Of a DNA stretch of 64,000 nucleotides, positions 10,582-20,064 are shown piece by piece. The translations under genes were made by a program, and so were the position numbers. The stretch spans positions 27,932-91,931 of the forward strand of contig CAJXZP010000008.1 of the NCBI GenBank assembly GCA_913062955.1, given 5' to 3'. This DNA is from an uncultured Flavobacteriales bacterium (GTDB lineage: Bacteria > Bacteroidota > Bacteroidia > Flavobacteriales_G > Salibacteraceae). Each line of letters opens with the position of its first letter. Within the stretch, counting starts at the first letter, position 1. The notes under the pieces are model-generated. The model made no database searches. It saw nothing but the letters and a program-made list of their open reading frames with translations, and was not told the DNA's origin.

Positions 10582-11429
10582 GACTCATTACACCTTCGAT
10601 AACATATTCAAAAAAAGGAAGCAGCTTTGATATCAAAGCTGCTTCTTTGTATTCGGCTGCTATCCATATCAGCGGCAACAAAATTGATATTGGTTTTTCG
10701 GACCCACAAAGTGGTGAACTATTACACATAGATCAATACGAAAAGGGAGAACCTTTAGATACCCAATCACTCATTAATACACTTACTCAAAGCTCCTTAT
10801 GTTTAGGTTTAAAGAGTGCCATAAAAAACACTTTCTACGTCACTACCTCCCGATTTTCAATCGTCCCTTCTGCATTTTTCACTGTAGAAACTATAAGCGA
10901 TTGGAAGGTACACAGCTTCGAGTTAGAAGAAAGTGAGGAACTCATTAGTAAATTTATTCCAGAGATTGATAGTCATATTATTTTTCCGGTTTCTTCTATT
11001 TTAAAAAATGAATTGAAATCAAAAATTGGCCACACGGAATTTGGACATCATTTTGCGTCCTTAATTTCTACCTATCATATTTATTACAGGGAAACAGTCG
11101 GTTCACAATTATTTATTCATTTCCATTCCACTCAATTCTCATTGGCCCTCTTTGAGGATGAAAAAATGGTCCTTTTTAATGTGTATGACATGAAGTCATG
11201 GGAGGATATCCTCTATTATACTTACTATTGTTTAGAACAATTCAATTTTTCACCTTCCCAAACAAAAATTAATCTTGGTGGATATTTTGAATACATTTCA
11301 GAACTAACCACTGCACTTCAAAGATATTCAAAACACATCTTTCATTTGAAGGCCAAAGGAATCGATTCTATCGATGCAACAAAAGAGGCTAAATTATTAA
11401 GTACCATATTTAATTTACAATGCGGATAA
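10563..11429 (+). CDS. DUF3822 family protein
   Basis: Up to 288 residues, matching the Bacteroidota DUF3822 family, which has an actin/ASKHA-like fold of unknown function and is commonly found before rsmD as here. The body from DIKAASLYSAAIHIS to the end aligns in character with the family. The start is uncertain. The longest frame begins at TTG 10563, overlapping the upstream gene by 19 bases, while another TTG at 10647 follows directly after a perfect 28-base palindrome (10618-10645). No ATG is available near the N-terminus. It overlaps rsmD by 10 bases, indicating cotranslation. Confidence 0.82.
   Translation: MERGKIGLITPSITYSKKGSSFDIKAASLYSAAIHISGNKIDIGFSDPQSGELLHIDQYEKGEPLDTQSLINTLTQSSLCLGLKSAIKNTFYVTTSRFSIVPSAFFTVETISDWKVHSFELEESEELISKFIPEIDSHIIFPVSSILKNELKSKIGHTEFGHHFASLISTYHIYYRETVGSQLFIHFHSTQFSLALFEDEKMVLFNVYDMKSWEDILYYTYYCLEQFNFSPSQTKINLGGYFEYISELTTALQRYSKHIFHLKAKGIDSIDATKEAKLLSTIFNLQCG
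10618..10645 (+). repeat. Perfect 28-base palindrome at the 5' end of DUF3822
   Basis: Two 14-base arms (GAAGCAGCTTTGAT and its complement) meet with no loop. It is preceded by seven A, so on the minus strand it looks like a complete hairpin plus T-tract terminator; on the plus strand it is followed only by TTTGT. It lies 37 bases after the stop of the preceding gene, inside the longest DUF3822 reading frame. Confidence 0.85.
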
Positions 11430-11959
11430 TAAACGGAAAATATAAATCAAGAAGAATTACGGCTCCCAATAACTTACCCGTTCGTCCAACGACAGATATG
11501 GCGAAAGAAGGATTGTTTAACGTTATTAATAACGAGTTTCATTTCGACACCTTGGTGGTTTTAGATTTATTTTCTGGAACTGGAAATATTTCTTATGAAT
11601 TCTCATCTAGAGGCGCCAAATCAGTCACCAGCATCGACAATAATCACCATTGCATTCGGTTTATAAAGAACACGGCTAGTGAGCTAGGCTTCGAACAGAT
11701 GAATGTATTGAAATCCGATGTCAAAAAATATGTTGACACTTCCGCCTCGACATTCCGACTAATTTTTGCTGATCCTCCGTACGATATGGAGGGACAAGAG
11801 GATTTATTTAAAACCATTATGCAAGGAAACTTATTGGAAGATCGAGGTTGGCTAATCATAGAACACGATGCCCATCACAGTTTTGAAAATCTACCCGGTT
11901 TCAAACAACAAAGACGTTACGGATCCGTTAACTTTACGATACTTGAAAAACAATCATAA
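11420..11959 (+). CDS. rsmD: 16S rRNA (guanine(966)-N(2))-methyltransferase RsmD
   Basis: 179 residues of the RsmD family, which methylates G966 of 16S rRNA in the 30S subunit using S-adenosylmethionine. The N-terminal MRIINGKYKSRRI and RPTTDMAKEGLFN signatures are present, with the SAM-binding loop DLFSGTGNISYE (about residues 50-61) and the catalytic DPPYD motif near residue 115. It overlaps DUF3822 upstream, and its stop overlaps the coaD start by one base, so the three are translationally coupled. Confidence 0.95.
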   Translation: MRIINGKYKSRRITAPNNLPVRPTTDMAKEGLFNVINNEFHFDTLVVLDLFSGTGNISYEFSSRGAKSVTSIDNNHHCIRFIKNTASELGFEQMNVLKSDVKKYVDTSASTFRLIFADPPYDMEGQEDLFKTIMQGNLLEDRGWLIIEHDAHHSFENLPGFKQQRRYGSVNFTILEKQS

Positions 11960-12414
11960 TGAGTAAAATTGCTGTATTTCCTGGTTCCTTTGATCCCATT
12001 ACCGTAGGTCATGAAGACATCATTTTAAGATCAATCGATTTATTTGATCAGATAGTGGTGGCAATAGGCACGAATTCTAATAAAAAGAATCTTTATTCAG
12101 CAGAAGAAAGAAAAGCTCAGATTGAAATGGTTTTTAAAAACCAGCCTAAAATAATCGTGAAAATATACACCGGATTAACGGTGAACTATTGTCAGTCCAT
12201 TAACGCTAAATTCATCTTGAGAGGAATTAGAACAGCTATGGATTTTGAATATGAAAGAAACATTGGCTTAATGAATCTTGAATTGGCTCCGGAAATTGAA
12301 ACTATATTCTTAATGAGTAGTCCCAAATATTCAGCCATTTCTTCTAGCGTAGTACGTGAAATAAAAAGGCACAATGTCGATATTAGTCCATTCATCCCAA
12401 AAGCATTAAACTAA
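11959..12414 (+). CDS. coaD: Phosphopantetheine adenylyltransferase
   Basis: 151 residues, catalysing the penultimate step of coenzyme A synthesis (4'-phosphopantetheine + ATP). The nucleotidyltransferase motif is visible as GSFDPITVGHEDII (T/HxGH), and the C-terminal ISSSVVREI motif is intact. Start ATG 11959 shares a base with the rsmD stop. The next gene starts directly after its stop. Confidence 0.96.
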   Translation: MSKIAVFPGSFDPITVGHEDIILRSIDLFDQIVVAIGTNSNKKNLYSAEERKAQIEMVFKNQPKIIVKIYTGLTVNYCQSINAKFILRGIRTAMDFEYERNIGLMNLELAPEIETIFLMSSPKYSAISSSVVREIKRHNVDISPFIPKALN

Positions 12415-13809
12415 ATGAGAAAACTAATTGGTTTTCTTTTTGTTCTACTGCCCTATTTTTCCATTTCACAAAACGTGGAAATCTCAGGGAACGCTCTCTT
12501 TTTTGCAGAAGAGGGAATTGAAGTTTTGAGTTATTCCAATCGGATTTCTCACACCTTAAACACCCTTACTCAAACCTCTATTTCGGAAAACGGAGATTAT
12601 AAACTCCTATTTGAATTAGACGCACCGCAGGAAGTTTTAATCCGTATTGAAATGCGCGATTTTCCGGTAATAATTTATCCAAATACTCATTTAGAAATTA
12701 ATTTTTTACCCCTTAGTAATGGAGATAACCAGCAGGTACCATTTCGAACCGGAGTAAAATATTTAAAAAAACCTGTAAATACAGCTACGTTATTTGATTA
12801 TCAAAACCTACAATTAGATTTCGCAGAGTATCAATCTCATATTGAGTTAGGAATGGATATATCCATATTTTACACCCAGTTCTTCGACTCTATAAAGCTC
12901 AAATATGATACTATTATTTTAGCCGATCATCAATTCTCTAATCATCTCAACTATTTTAAAGCGAATAGCCTATTGCAATCCGAAATTAGTAAAACGAAAC
13001 TATTCAATACCTTCATTAATCACCAGCCCATTCTCTATGACGACCCCGATTTTCTCCGGTTATTTAGTACCCTTACGGGAATGCGAATATTTAATCATTT
13101 CAAGAAAAACAAACTACAAGTGGAGCAATCCATAAAAGAATACAAAGTTTACGAAGAATTAATGGAGGTATTAGCAACAGACACCTTGTTTTTGGATCAT
13201 GAGACCCGAAGCTTAGCCTTGTTATTGTATAGTATTCGACCAAGAAATTTCCCGGAAATTCCAAACGATATTTGGAGCGGAGTTATTAATCAAATGTCCA
13301 ATTTCTGTATGTATCCGGAACAAAAACTAGCCGCATTTGAAATTCAAAAAAACAGGAACACCCTTCTCAAAGGTTCTGAGGCACCAGAAATTGAATTAAC
13401 AAATTCCAAAGGAGAGCGAGTTTACCTGAGTTCATTTCGAGGGCGACATACGTATTTAGGATTTATTAATTCTAAAAGTAGAACATGTGTAAACGATCTA
13501 CAGGTCATCCAGAAAATAAAGCCGAAATATCGAAGGGTGAATTACGTATTTGTGATTTGCGACCGTGATTCGTTAGAAATGGTTAATTTACCCAAGGAAT
13601 CCAGTAATTTGAAATACTTATTTATTAATAAAAGTTACGCTGCGTTAAAAGAATACAAAATATGGAATTTTCCGGTCTATTATTTTTTAGACAAGCACGG
13701 GTATTTTTTACAATCTCCTGCGCAAAGACCTTCCGAAATAATAGGCGATTTCCAGCTAATTTTCGCCAAAAAGCCCACCCGGAAACGTTACGAAATCATT
13801 AAGAAATAA
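12415..13809 (+). CDS. Exported protein with C-terminal thioredoxin-like domain lacking CxxC
   Basis: 464 residues with a signal peptide (MRKLIGFLFVLLPYFSISQ). There is a long N-terminal region with no recognised domain, and from about residue 325 a TlpA/AhpC-like thioredoxin fold beginning GSEAPEIELTNSKGERVYLSSFRGRHTYLGF. Where TlpA proteins carry CxxC this protein has SKSRTC, leaving one Cys, so ordinary disulfide reductase chemistry is unlikely. It follows coaD without a gap and overlaps the convergent Nudix gene by 11 bases. Periplasmic location is inferred from the signal peptide; role unknown. Confidence 0.8.
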   Translation: MRKLIGFLFVLLPYFSISQNVEISGNALFFAEEGIEVLSYSNRISHTLNTLTQTSISENGDYKLLFELDAPQEVLIRIEMRDFPVIIYPNTHLEINFLPLSNGDNQQVPFRTGVKYLKKPVNTATLFDYQNLQLDFAEYQSHIELGMDISIFYTQFFDSIKLKYDTIILADHQFSNHLNYFKANSLLQSEISKTKLFNTFINHQPILYDDPDFLRLFSTLTGMRIFNHFKKNKLQVEQSIKEYKVYEELMEVLATDTLFLDHETRSLALLLYSIRPRNFPEIPNDIWSGVINQMSNFCMYPEQKLAAFEIQKNRNTLLKGSEAPEIELTNSKGERVYLSSFRGRHTYLGFINSKSRTCVNDLQVIQKIKPKYRRVNYVFVICDRDSLEMVNLPKESSNLKYLFINKSYAALKEYKIWNFPVYYFLDKHGYFLQSPAQRPSEIIGDFQLIFAKKPTRKRYEIIKK

Positions 13810-14416
13810 TTCGATTTACCCCTTTTTTCAATAATCGTTTTACGATAGGGAATGAATTTTTATTCATTTGTTTAATATCCTTTTTGGTCTTCCACTCCAC
13901 CAATGCAATACCTTCCTCCTCTTGAGGAATAAGCTGCTGACCTGAAATTGTTTTCATGATATACCAGTAGGTTTTTTTCAAAACCAAACCATTGCGATCA
14001 TACATATGAAAAGTAGCATCCAAAAACTGGTCTACACGCAGATGGTGAATACCACATTCCTCCTCCACCTCACGCATACCTCCATACTCAGGCCTTTCTC
14101 CTTTTTTAAGATGTCCCTTAGGTAAGTCCCACTTTCCATTACGATAAATTACCAAAAACTCCATTTTTTCATTAAACACCATACCTCCTGCAGCATGTAC
14201 GTATTTAAATTGTGAAATAAATGTAGTCCACAGTTCATCCAAATCAAAATGCGTTATATATACTGGTAAACTAGATTTTCCCTTTTCTAAATCCCATACA
14301 ATTTGTTCCAATTGCTTTCCATTTTTAAATGGAATAATCGTACATTTCTTTTTTATGGAAATCTCCTCATTATCCGTTAAAACAATAGGAGTTTTGTTTA
14401 CAAAAACTTTATACAT
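13799..14416 (-). CDS. Nudix hydrolase
   Basis: 205 residues with an N-terminal extension of about 65 residues and a Nudix domain. The Nudix box is complete (GX5EX7REUXEEXGU), from GHLKKGE through REVEEECGI near residues 113-135, so Mg-dependent cleavage of a nucleoside-diphosphate-linked substrate is expected. The substrate cannot be predicted. It is divergent from pyrE: the start codons are separated by only 8 bases, and the pyrE -7 element overlaps this gene's start codon. Confidence 0.9.
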   Translation of the reverse strand: MYKVFVNKTPIVLTDNEEISIKKKCTIIPFKNGKQLEQIVWDLEKGKSSLPVYITHFDLDELWTTFISQFKYVHAAGGMVFNEKMEFLVIYRNGKWDLPKGHLKKGERPEYGGMREVEEECGIHHLRVDQFLDATFHMYDRNGLVLKKTYWYIMKTISGQQLIPQEEEGIALVEWKTKKDIKQMNKNSFPIVKRLLKKGVNRIIS

Positions 14417-14419
14417 TTG
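14412..14419 (+). promoter_or_regulatory. -7 element 5 bases before pyrE
   Basis: TACATTTG, then CCCTT, then ATG. It overlaps the start codon of the divergent Nudix gene, and the predicted pyrE mRNA is leaderless or nearly so. Confidence 0.6.
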
Positions 14420-14424
14420 CCCTT

Positions 14425-15069
14425 ATGCTGAAAGATCATTCATCGCTCAAAGTAGCAGAATTTTTACTACAAATCAAAGCGGTTGTAATTCAACCGAAAA
14501 ATCCATTTACTTGGGCTTCTGGATGGAAGTCTCCGATGTATTGTGACAATCGAAAAATTCTTTCTTATCCGTTGATACGCACGTTTATACGTCATGAGTT
14601 TGTAAAGAAAATTGAAGCGCAATATGGTAAACCAGACATCATTGCTGGAGTAGCTACCGGTGGCATACCCATTGGTGCATTAGTAGCTCAAGAGATGAAC
14701 TTACCGTTTATTTATGTTCGACCAGAGCCAAAAGGTCATGGTTTAGGAAACCAAATTGAAGGCGTTTATGAAGAAGGTCGAATTGTAGTCGTTATCGAAG
14801 ATTTGATATCCACAGGAAGCAGTAGTTTGAAAGCAATTTCGGCACTTCGAAAAGTAGGATTAATCGTCAAAGGGCTCGTTGCTGTTTTTAGCTATGGGTT
14901 TGAAGTTGCTCAAAACAATTTTTCAGAGGCTGATTGTGATTATCACGTTCTCTCCGATTACAACACGCTGATTGATCAGGCAATTAAAGGTAATTTGGTA
15001 GAGCCAAATCAACTAGAATCTTTAAAAAGTTGGAGAGCAAATCCTTCTACTTGGACACCTAAAGTATAA
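14425..15069 (+). CDS. pyrE: Orotate phosphoribosyltransferase
   Basis: 214 residues. Converts orotate and PRPP to orotidine 5'-phosphate in pyrimidine synthesis. The PRPP-binding motif VVVIEDLISTGSSS is present (about residues 115-128), with the type-specific GVATGGIPIGALVA loop before it. It sits directly upstream of an SRPBCC gene (3-base gap), a pairing common in flavobacteria. It is transcribed from the element at 14412-14419. Confidence 0.96.
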   Translation: MLKDHSSLKVAEFLLQIKAVVIQPKNPFTWASGWKSPMYCDNRKILSYPLIRTFIRHEFVKKIEAQYGKPDIIAGVATGGIPIGALVAQEMNLPFIYVRPEPKGHGLGNQIEGVYEEGRIVVVIEDLISTGSSSLKAISALRKVGLIVKGLVAVFSYGFEVAQNNFSEADCDYHVLSDYNTLIDQAIKGNLVEPNQLESLKSWRANPSTWTPKV

Positions 15070-15072
15070 CAT

Positions 15073-15474
15073 ATGTTAACTATTGAAAGTACCAAAGTGG
15101 ATGTCCTCAAAACCTCTCAGGAGGTTTTTGAATTTCTAATCAATTTGAACAACCTGGAGAAATTAATGCCTCAAGACAGAATTGAATTTTGGAAATCTAC
15201 AGATGACACTTGCAGATTCGGAATTAAAAACCTGTCTTCTATCGGGATGAAAATCAAAGACATATCTTCACCAAATGAAATCATTCTGGAATCAGATGGT
15301 AAAAACCCGTTTACTTTTACCTTAACCATTTTCATCCATGATAATTCAGGTAGTGTAAACAGCTACTTTGTATTTGAAGGGGATGTCAATATGTTTATGA
15401 AAGCAATGGTTCAAAAACCGTTAAAGCAATTCTTCGATACTTTGTCAGAAAACTTACCACAGGCAATGGCTTAA
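15073..15474 (+). CDS. SRPBCC/START-like family protein
   Basis: 133 residues with the beta-alpha-beta pattern of SRPBCC ligand-binding proteins: N-terminal TSQEVFEFLINLNNLEKLMP, central strands, and a C-terminal amphipathic helix (MVQKPLKQFFDTLSENLP). It presumably binds a small hydrophobic ligand; none is predictable. It is cotranscribed with pyrE. Its stop shares the tetranucleotide TTAA with the stop of the convergent birA gene. Confidence 0.82.
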   Translation: MLTIESTKVDVLKTSQEVFEFLINLNNLEKLMPQDRIEFWKSTDDTCRFGIKNLSSIGMKIKDISSPNEIILESDGKNPFTFTLTIFIHDNSGSVNSYFVFEGDVNMFMKAMVQKPLKQFFDTLSENLPQAMA

Positions 15475-16217
15475 ATCACCATCCTTGCCTCGTGAAATCC
15501 GTAAGAGTTTACTCTCCCATATTCATCTTCTAATACAATCTGCCCTAATTGGTCCACCCCTATTGGGGTCATTAGGGTTGTTTGCCCCCCTATTACATAT
15601 TCACATTTTTGATTCTTTCGAAATAGTGCTTCACTGTATTTCAAGGATAAGGTGTCTAAATCTCTTCGCAAAGAAAGATACCGACTTTCAAGTTGCGAAC
15701 TTAAATCGGAAAGCAACCTATCCAAATCCAAACCTTTACCCGTTTCCAAGGCAATAGAAGTGGCATTTGGAACATTTTCAAAAATTCTTTGATTCACATT
15801 TAATCCAATTCCAAAAATGGAACTTCCAACTGAATTACCTTTCATAGTCGACTCAATTAATACCCCCGCAATTTTCAAATCATTCACGTAAATATCATTC
15901 GGCCATTTTATTTTGACTTCATCAATTAAAATCTCATCCAAAACACTCTTTAAGGCTAAAGAGACCAATTGAACCAAAACAAATTGCCTATGGGCGGGAA
16001 TAAAACCCGGATAAAAAACATAACTCACCAAAAGATTGGCATTAGGCTCACTAGCCCACACCCTCCCTCTTTGCCCCTTACCTTGATGTTGGCTTCCTGC
16101 TCTAAAAACAGTACCCTCCATTACTTTCAAGTTTTTTACAGCCATCGCTGCCCAGTCATTTGTAGATCCAATCTCAGCTTCAAAGTACTGAATTTTACCG
16201 GTGAAAAGTGTTTCCAA
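15471..16217 (-). CDS. birA: Biotin--[acetyl-CoA-carboxylase] ligase
   Basis: About 248 residues of the BirA catalytic core without the N-terminal DNA-binding domain, so an enzyme rather than a repressor. Family motifs are EIGSTNDWA near the N-terminus, the biotin/ATP loop GKGQRGRVWASEPNANLL, and IKWPNDIYVNDLKIAGVLIES. No ATG is available. The frame is open to a TTG at 16253, but that TTG overlaps a -7-like element (TACTTTG). I therefore prefer the TTG at 16215-16217, which begins LETLFTGKIQYFE as in relatives; the start remains uncertain. It is convergent with the SRPBCC gene. Confidence 0.9.
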   Translation of the reverse strand: METLFTGKIQYFEAEIGSTNDWAAMAVKNLKVMEGTVFRAGSQHQGKGQRGRVWASEPNANLLVSYVFYPGFIPAHRQFVLVQLVSLALKSVLDEILIDEVKIKWPNDIYVNDLKIAGVLIESTMKGNSVGSSIFGIGLNVNQRIFENVPNATSIALETGKGLDLDRLLSDLSSQLESRYLSLRRDLDTLSLKYSEALFRKNQKCEYVIGGQTTLMTPIGVDQLGQIVLEDEYGRVNSYGFHEARMVI

Positions 16218-16402
16218 TTTTAAATATTTGATACCGTAAATTACAGAAGGCAAAGTAAATCTAATTTAACATTTTTTAAATCGTTATCCCCATTAATTTC
16301 TTAGTATTAATCCTACTGAAAACCAATTATTTCGGGCAATAACCTTGGAATATACAAATTCTTATTATCCTAATTTAAACCTATGCAATCTTCTTAATTG
16401 CT

Positions 16403-16410
16403 TATCTTTG
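16403..16410 (+). promoter_or_regulatory. -7 promoter element of the rsfS-ftsH operon
   Basis: TATCTTTG, an exact TAnnTTTG match, lies 22 bases before the rsfS ATG at 16433. The 100 bases before it are AT-rich and hold nothing else recognisable. Confidence 0.65.
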
Positions 16411-16432
16411 CAAACTATTTTTAAAAATATTG

Positions 16433-16810
16433 ATGTCCAAAAAAAACAGTACTATTTCAGACAATACATTAGTTGATGCCATTGTTAAGGGAATGCAAGA
16501 AAAAAAAGGTTTAACGATCACTATAGTGGACCTTACGGAAGTTATAAATTCATACGCTAATTACTTTATTATTTGTTCGGGTACTTCCAATACCAATGTA
16601 CAAGCAATTGCAAATAGTGTTGAAGAAATCACTTGGGATTTACTGAAAGAGAAGCCAAAACATATTGAAGGTTATCGAGAAGCAAACTGGATTCTTTTAG
16701 ACTTTTTTGATACGATGGTTCACGTTTTTCAAGAAGAAGAAAGAGAACATTTCGACTTAGAAAATCTATGGGCAGATGGAAAAATCACTCACATTACTGA
16801 AATCCAATAA
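16433..16810 (+). CDS. rsfS: Ribosome silencing factor RsfS
   Basis: 125 residues of the RsfS/Iojap family, which binds ribosomal protein uL14 and blocks 30S-50S joining when nutrients are low. Typical stretches are KKGLTITIVDLTEV, YFIICSGTSNTNVQAIA and IEGYREANWILLDFFDTMVHVF. I chose ATG 16433 over the TTG one codon upstream. First gene of an operon with ftsH, DUF2007, cdsA and psd; 7 bases separate it from ftsH. Confidence 0.95.
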   Translation: MSKKNSTISDNTLVDAIVKGMQEKKGLTITIVDLTEVINSYANYFIICSGTSNTNVQAIANSVEEITWDLLKEKPKHIEGYREANWILLDFFDTMVHVFQEEEREHFDLENLWADGKITHITEIQ

Positions 16811-16817
16811 TTACTAA

Positions 16818-18905
16818 ATGAGTAAAAATCAACCTAAGCAAAAAAACTCCAACCCCTTTCAAAGTGGTGGAGCAAAAAAAACACCTACTGGTGGATTTAA
16901 TTTTTACTGGCTATATGCCATTTTTGCCATTGGATTAATTGGAATCAATTTTTTTAATTGGAATCCTCAACCTGAAAACATCAAATATGGGGAATTCAAA
17001 GAAATGGTTCAGAAAGGAGAAGTTGAACGATTAGAGATCATCAATTCCGAATTGGGTAAGGTTTACCTTACCGAAGAGGCATTAAAAAAAGAAGAACATA
17101 GTAAAGAAACTTCTTCCCCTACCGATGAAAATTCATTTTTACCCAAAGGACCTCAGTATGTTTTTAATGTTCCCCAAGCCGATTTTTTTGGAGAAAACCT
17201 AAATCAATGGCAAGAACAATACGGTTTAGAATACGATTACATTAAACAAGAGAATTGGTTTGGTGATATATTAGGTTTTATCCTTCCTATTGCTCTACTG
17301 ATTGGTTTCTGGTTTTTAATTATGCGTAGAATGGGTGGTGGAGCTGGTGGAGGAAGCCAAATCTTCAATATTGGAAAATCCAAAGCAACATTATTCGATA
17401 AAAATGATGCCGTTAAAGTGTCCTTTAAAGATGTTGCTGGTTTATCCGAAGCTAAAGAAGAAGTAAATGAAATTGTAGACTTCTTAAAACACCCACAAAA
17501 ATATACTGCCCTAGGAGCGAAAATTCCTCAAGGCGCATTATTGATAGGCCCCCCTGGGACGGGTAAAACATTATTAGCTAAAGCTGTAGCAGGCGAGGCT
17601 CATGTGCCATTTTTCTCTCTTTCAGGTTCCGACTTTGTAGAGATGTTTGTTGGAGTAGGAGCATCTCGAGTTAGAGATTTATTTAAACAAGCTAAAGAAA
17701 AAGCACCTTCCATCATTTTCATTGATGAAATAGATGCTATTGGTCGCGCACGTGGTAAAAGCGCGATGCAAGGCTCAAACGATGAACGTGAAAACACGTT
17801 AAACCAACTTCTAACAGAAATGGATGGGTTTGGATCTAATTCTGGCGTAATTATTCTTGCGGCCACCAACCGTGCGGATGTTTTAGATTCCGCGTTACTA
17901 CGTCCCGGACGATTTGATCGTCAAATTCACGTAGATTTACCAGAAATAAACGAACGAAAAGAGATTTTTCAAGTTCATTTAAAACCATTAAAATTAGTGG
18001 AGAACATTGACATTGATTTTTTATCGAGTCAAACCCCAGGATTTTCGGGTGCGGATATCGCCAATCTTTGTAACGAAGCTGCTTTAATAGCCGCTCGTAA
18101 AAAGAAAGCCTCTGTTGATAAACAAGACTTTTTAGATGCTGTGGATCGTATCATCGGTGGATTGGAAAAGAAAAGCAAAATCATTGCCCCCCACGAGAAA
18201 AAAACGATTGCTTTTCATGAAGCGGGTCACGCTACTACTAGCTGGTTATTGGAACATGCATTTCCATTAGTTAAAGTTACCATTGTACCCAGAGGACGAT
18301 CTTTAGGTGCTGCATGGTATTTGCCAGAAGAACGTCAAATCACTACCACCGAGCAATTATTAGATGAAATGTGCGCCACTCTGGGAGGACGAGCAGCGGA
18401 ACAAGTTATTTTCGGTAAAATTTCGACAGGCGCTTTAAGTGATCTAGAAAAGGTCACCAAACAAGCGTATGCCATGGTGACCTACTACGGATTGGATGAA
18501 TCGATTGGAAATGTAAGTTATTATGATTCTTCTGGTCAACAAGAATACTCTTTTAATAAGCCGTATAGTGATAAAACAGCAGAACGAATTGATAAAGCCG
18601 TAAGTGATTTAATTGAGCGCATGTATATAAAAACGGTCGCACTTTTAGAAGCTAATAAGGATAAACTTACCGCCCTAGCAGAAACTCTTTTAGAAAAAGA
18701 GGTGATCTTTAAAGACGATTTAGAAGTCATCTTTGGAAAAAGAACTTTCGAAGGTGATTTGATCAAGGCTAAAATGATTTTAGAAAGTAAAGAAAAGAGT
18801 CCTGCTGCCAAAACTAGGGAAACAAAAACAGCGACCATTAAAGAACCAGAAAAGCCAAAAGCTACGGAGACCAAACAGGATAAACAAACGAACGAAGAAA
18901 AGTAA
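16818..18905 (+). CDS. ftsH: ATP-dependent zinc metalloprotease FtsH
   Basis: 695 residues; a membrane-anchored AAA+ protease that degrades misfolded and regulatory membrane proteins. Two membrane helices (about 29-45 and 150-170) flank a periplasmic domain. Walker A GPPGTGKT is at 244-251, followed by the [17 protein letters not shown] pore loop, Walker [12 protein letters not shown], the SRH arginine region RPGRFDRQ, and the zinc site HEAGH at 467-471. The C-terminal tail is charged and Lys/Glu-rich. Middle of the rsfS operon; it is the only gene here with an essential quality-control role at the membrane. Confidence 0.98.
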   Translation: MSKNQPKQKNSNPFQSGGAKKTPTGGFNFYWLYAIFAIGLIGINFFNWNPQPENIKYGEFKEMVQKGEVERLEIINSELGKVYLTEEALKKEEHSKETSSPTDENSFLPKGPQYVFNVPQADFFGENLNQWQEQYGLEYDYIKQENWFGDILGFILPIALLIGFWFLIMRRMGGGAGGGSQIFNIGKSKATLFDKNDAVKVSFKDVAGLSEAKEEVNEIVDFLKHPQKYTALGAKIPQGALLIGPPGTGKTLLAKAVAGEAHVPFFSLSGSDFVEMFVGVGASRVRDLFKQAKEKAPSIIFIDEIDAIGRARGKSAMQGSNDERENTLNQLLTEMDGFGSNSGVIILAATNRADVLDSALLRPGRFDRQIHVDLPEINERKEIFQVHLKPLKLVENIDIDFLSSQTPGFSGADIANLCNEAALIAARKKKASVDKQDFLDAVDRIIGGLEKKSKIIAPHEKKTIAFHEAGHATTSWLLEHAFPLVKVTIVPRGRSLGAAWYLPEERQITTTEQLLDEMCATLGGRAAEQVIFGKISTGALSDLEKVTKQAYAMVTYYGLDESIGNVSYYDSSGQQEYSFNKPYSDKTAERIDKAVSDLIERMYIKTVALLEANKDKLTALAETLLEKEVIFKDDLEVIFGKRTFEGDLIKAKMILESKEKSPAAKTRETKTATIKEPEKPKATETKQDKQTNEEK

Positions 18906-18978
18906 TATCTAAGTCCTTTATGTTAAGGAACAATTCACCTATTAATTGTAACTTTACTAGGAACAAAAAACACATATT

Positions 18979-19203
18979 ATGACTGATTTAGATAAAAATG
19001 ATTGGGTTAGTATTTTTAAATCAATGGACAAGGTTGATGTCGATTTAAAAAGGTCAAAACTAGAAGCCGCTGGTATTGAATCGAATACATTCAACCATCA
19101 GGATTCTATGCTTACTTCATTAAACAGTACGGATTACTTCGTTTCATTGTATGTACATATAAATGATGAAGTTAAGGCTATTGATATCATCCAAAATAAT
19201 TAG
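18979..19203 (+). CDS. DUF2007 domain protein
   Basis: 74 residues: the small DUF2007 (putative signal-transducing) fold, with the typical start WVSIFKSMDKVDVDLKRSKLEAAGIES and end DEVKAIDIIQN. Function is unknown; the family looks like a ligand- or protein-binding alpha-beta domain. It follows ftsH after 73 bases holding a weak TCCTT/AAGGA hairpin, and precedes cdsA by 12 bases. Confidence 0.85.
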   Translation: MTDLDKNDWVSIFKSMDKVDVDLKRSKLEAAGIESNTFNHQDSMLTSLNSTDYFVSLYVHINDEVKAIDIIQNN

Positions 19204-19215
19204 TACTCGTCCGTC

Positions 19216-20031
19216 TTGTTAACTAGAGCAATTTCAGGTTTGGTATTCATCACATTGGTGATTGGATCGTTATATATTGGGTATTATTCCTCTTTGGTTC
19301 TATTTAGCATCATTGCGTTTATAGGCACCCTAGAATATAGTAATTTATCCAAAAAGCAATCCCTACCGTACAAATTAACGGGAGCTCTTTTTAGTAGTTC
19401 TTTCGTTTTAGGTATTGGATATTTCATTACGGAACCTCACTCCTTTTGGGTGTTTTCTATCTGGATGGTATTTGCCGTTGTATTTGTTATTCAACTATTA
19501 AGGTCTGGTTCTAAAACTACGCTAACAGATATTTCCGTAACGGTAGCAGGGGCATTCTATTTGGCAGTTCCTATGATTTCCTTGTTAATTTTAGGAATTA
19601 TTCCCTCTTTTAGTCCGGTCGCTTTTAATTGGCTGATTCCATTTTCAATTTTCTTGCTAACTTGGACTAACGATACCGGAGCCTATCTTTCGGGGAGAAC
19701 ATTTGGCAAGCACAAATTATTTGAACGAATATCACCAAATAAAACTTGGGAAGGGTCCATAGGCGGGGGGATTCTGACCCTAATAATTTCTTTAGTATTA
19801 CATCATTTCGTTGGCACATTTAATGCACCAACGTGGATGGTAATAGCTGTGTTAGTGAGTGTTTTTTCGAATGTAGGAGATCTTATGGAATCCGCATTTA
19901 AAAGAAATGCAGAGGTAAAGGATTCGGGTAGTATCATGCCAGGACATGGAGGAATCCTTGATCGTTTTGATGCGATCTTATTAACCGCCCCAGTTGTTCT
20001 CGCCTACTTACTTTCAGTTATCGATTTATAG
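19216..20031 (+). CDS. cdsA: Phosphatidate cytidylyltransferase
   Basis: 271 residues with about eight membrane helices. Makes CDP-diacylglycerol from phosphatidate and CTP, the branch point of phospholipid synthesis. The C-terminal CdsA signature is visible as SVFSNVGDLMESAFKRNAEVKDSGSIMPGHGGILDRFDAILL. The start is TTG 19216, giving LLTRAISGLVFITLV; no ATG is near. Lies directly before psd, so two successive steps of phosphatidylethanolamine synthesis sit together. Confidence 0.95.
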   Translation: MLTRAISGLVFITLVIGSLYIGYYSSLVLFSIIAFIGTLEYSNLSKKQSLPYKLTGALFSSSFVLGIGYFITEPHSFWVFSIWMVFAVVFVIQLLRSGSKTTLTDISVTVAGAFYLAVPMISLLILGIIPSFSPVAFNWLIPFSIFLLTWTNDTGAYLSGRTFGKHKLFERISPNKTWEGSIGGGILTLIISLVLHHFVGTFNAPTWMVIAVLVSVFSNVGDLMESAFKRNAEVKDSGSIMPGHGGILDRFDAILLTAPVVLAYLLSVIDL

Positions 20032-20042
20032 TAACAATTAAT

Positions 20043-20050
20043 TACATTTG
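20043..20050 (+). promoter_or_regulatory. -7-like element before psd
   Basis: TACATTTG lies 14 bases before the psd ATG. It could give psd an additional promoter inside the operon. Confidence 0.4.
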
Positions 20051-20064
20051 CCGAAATTCAAATT

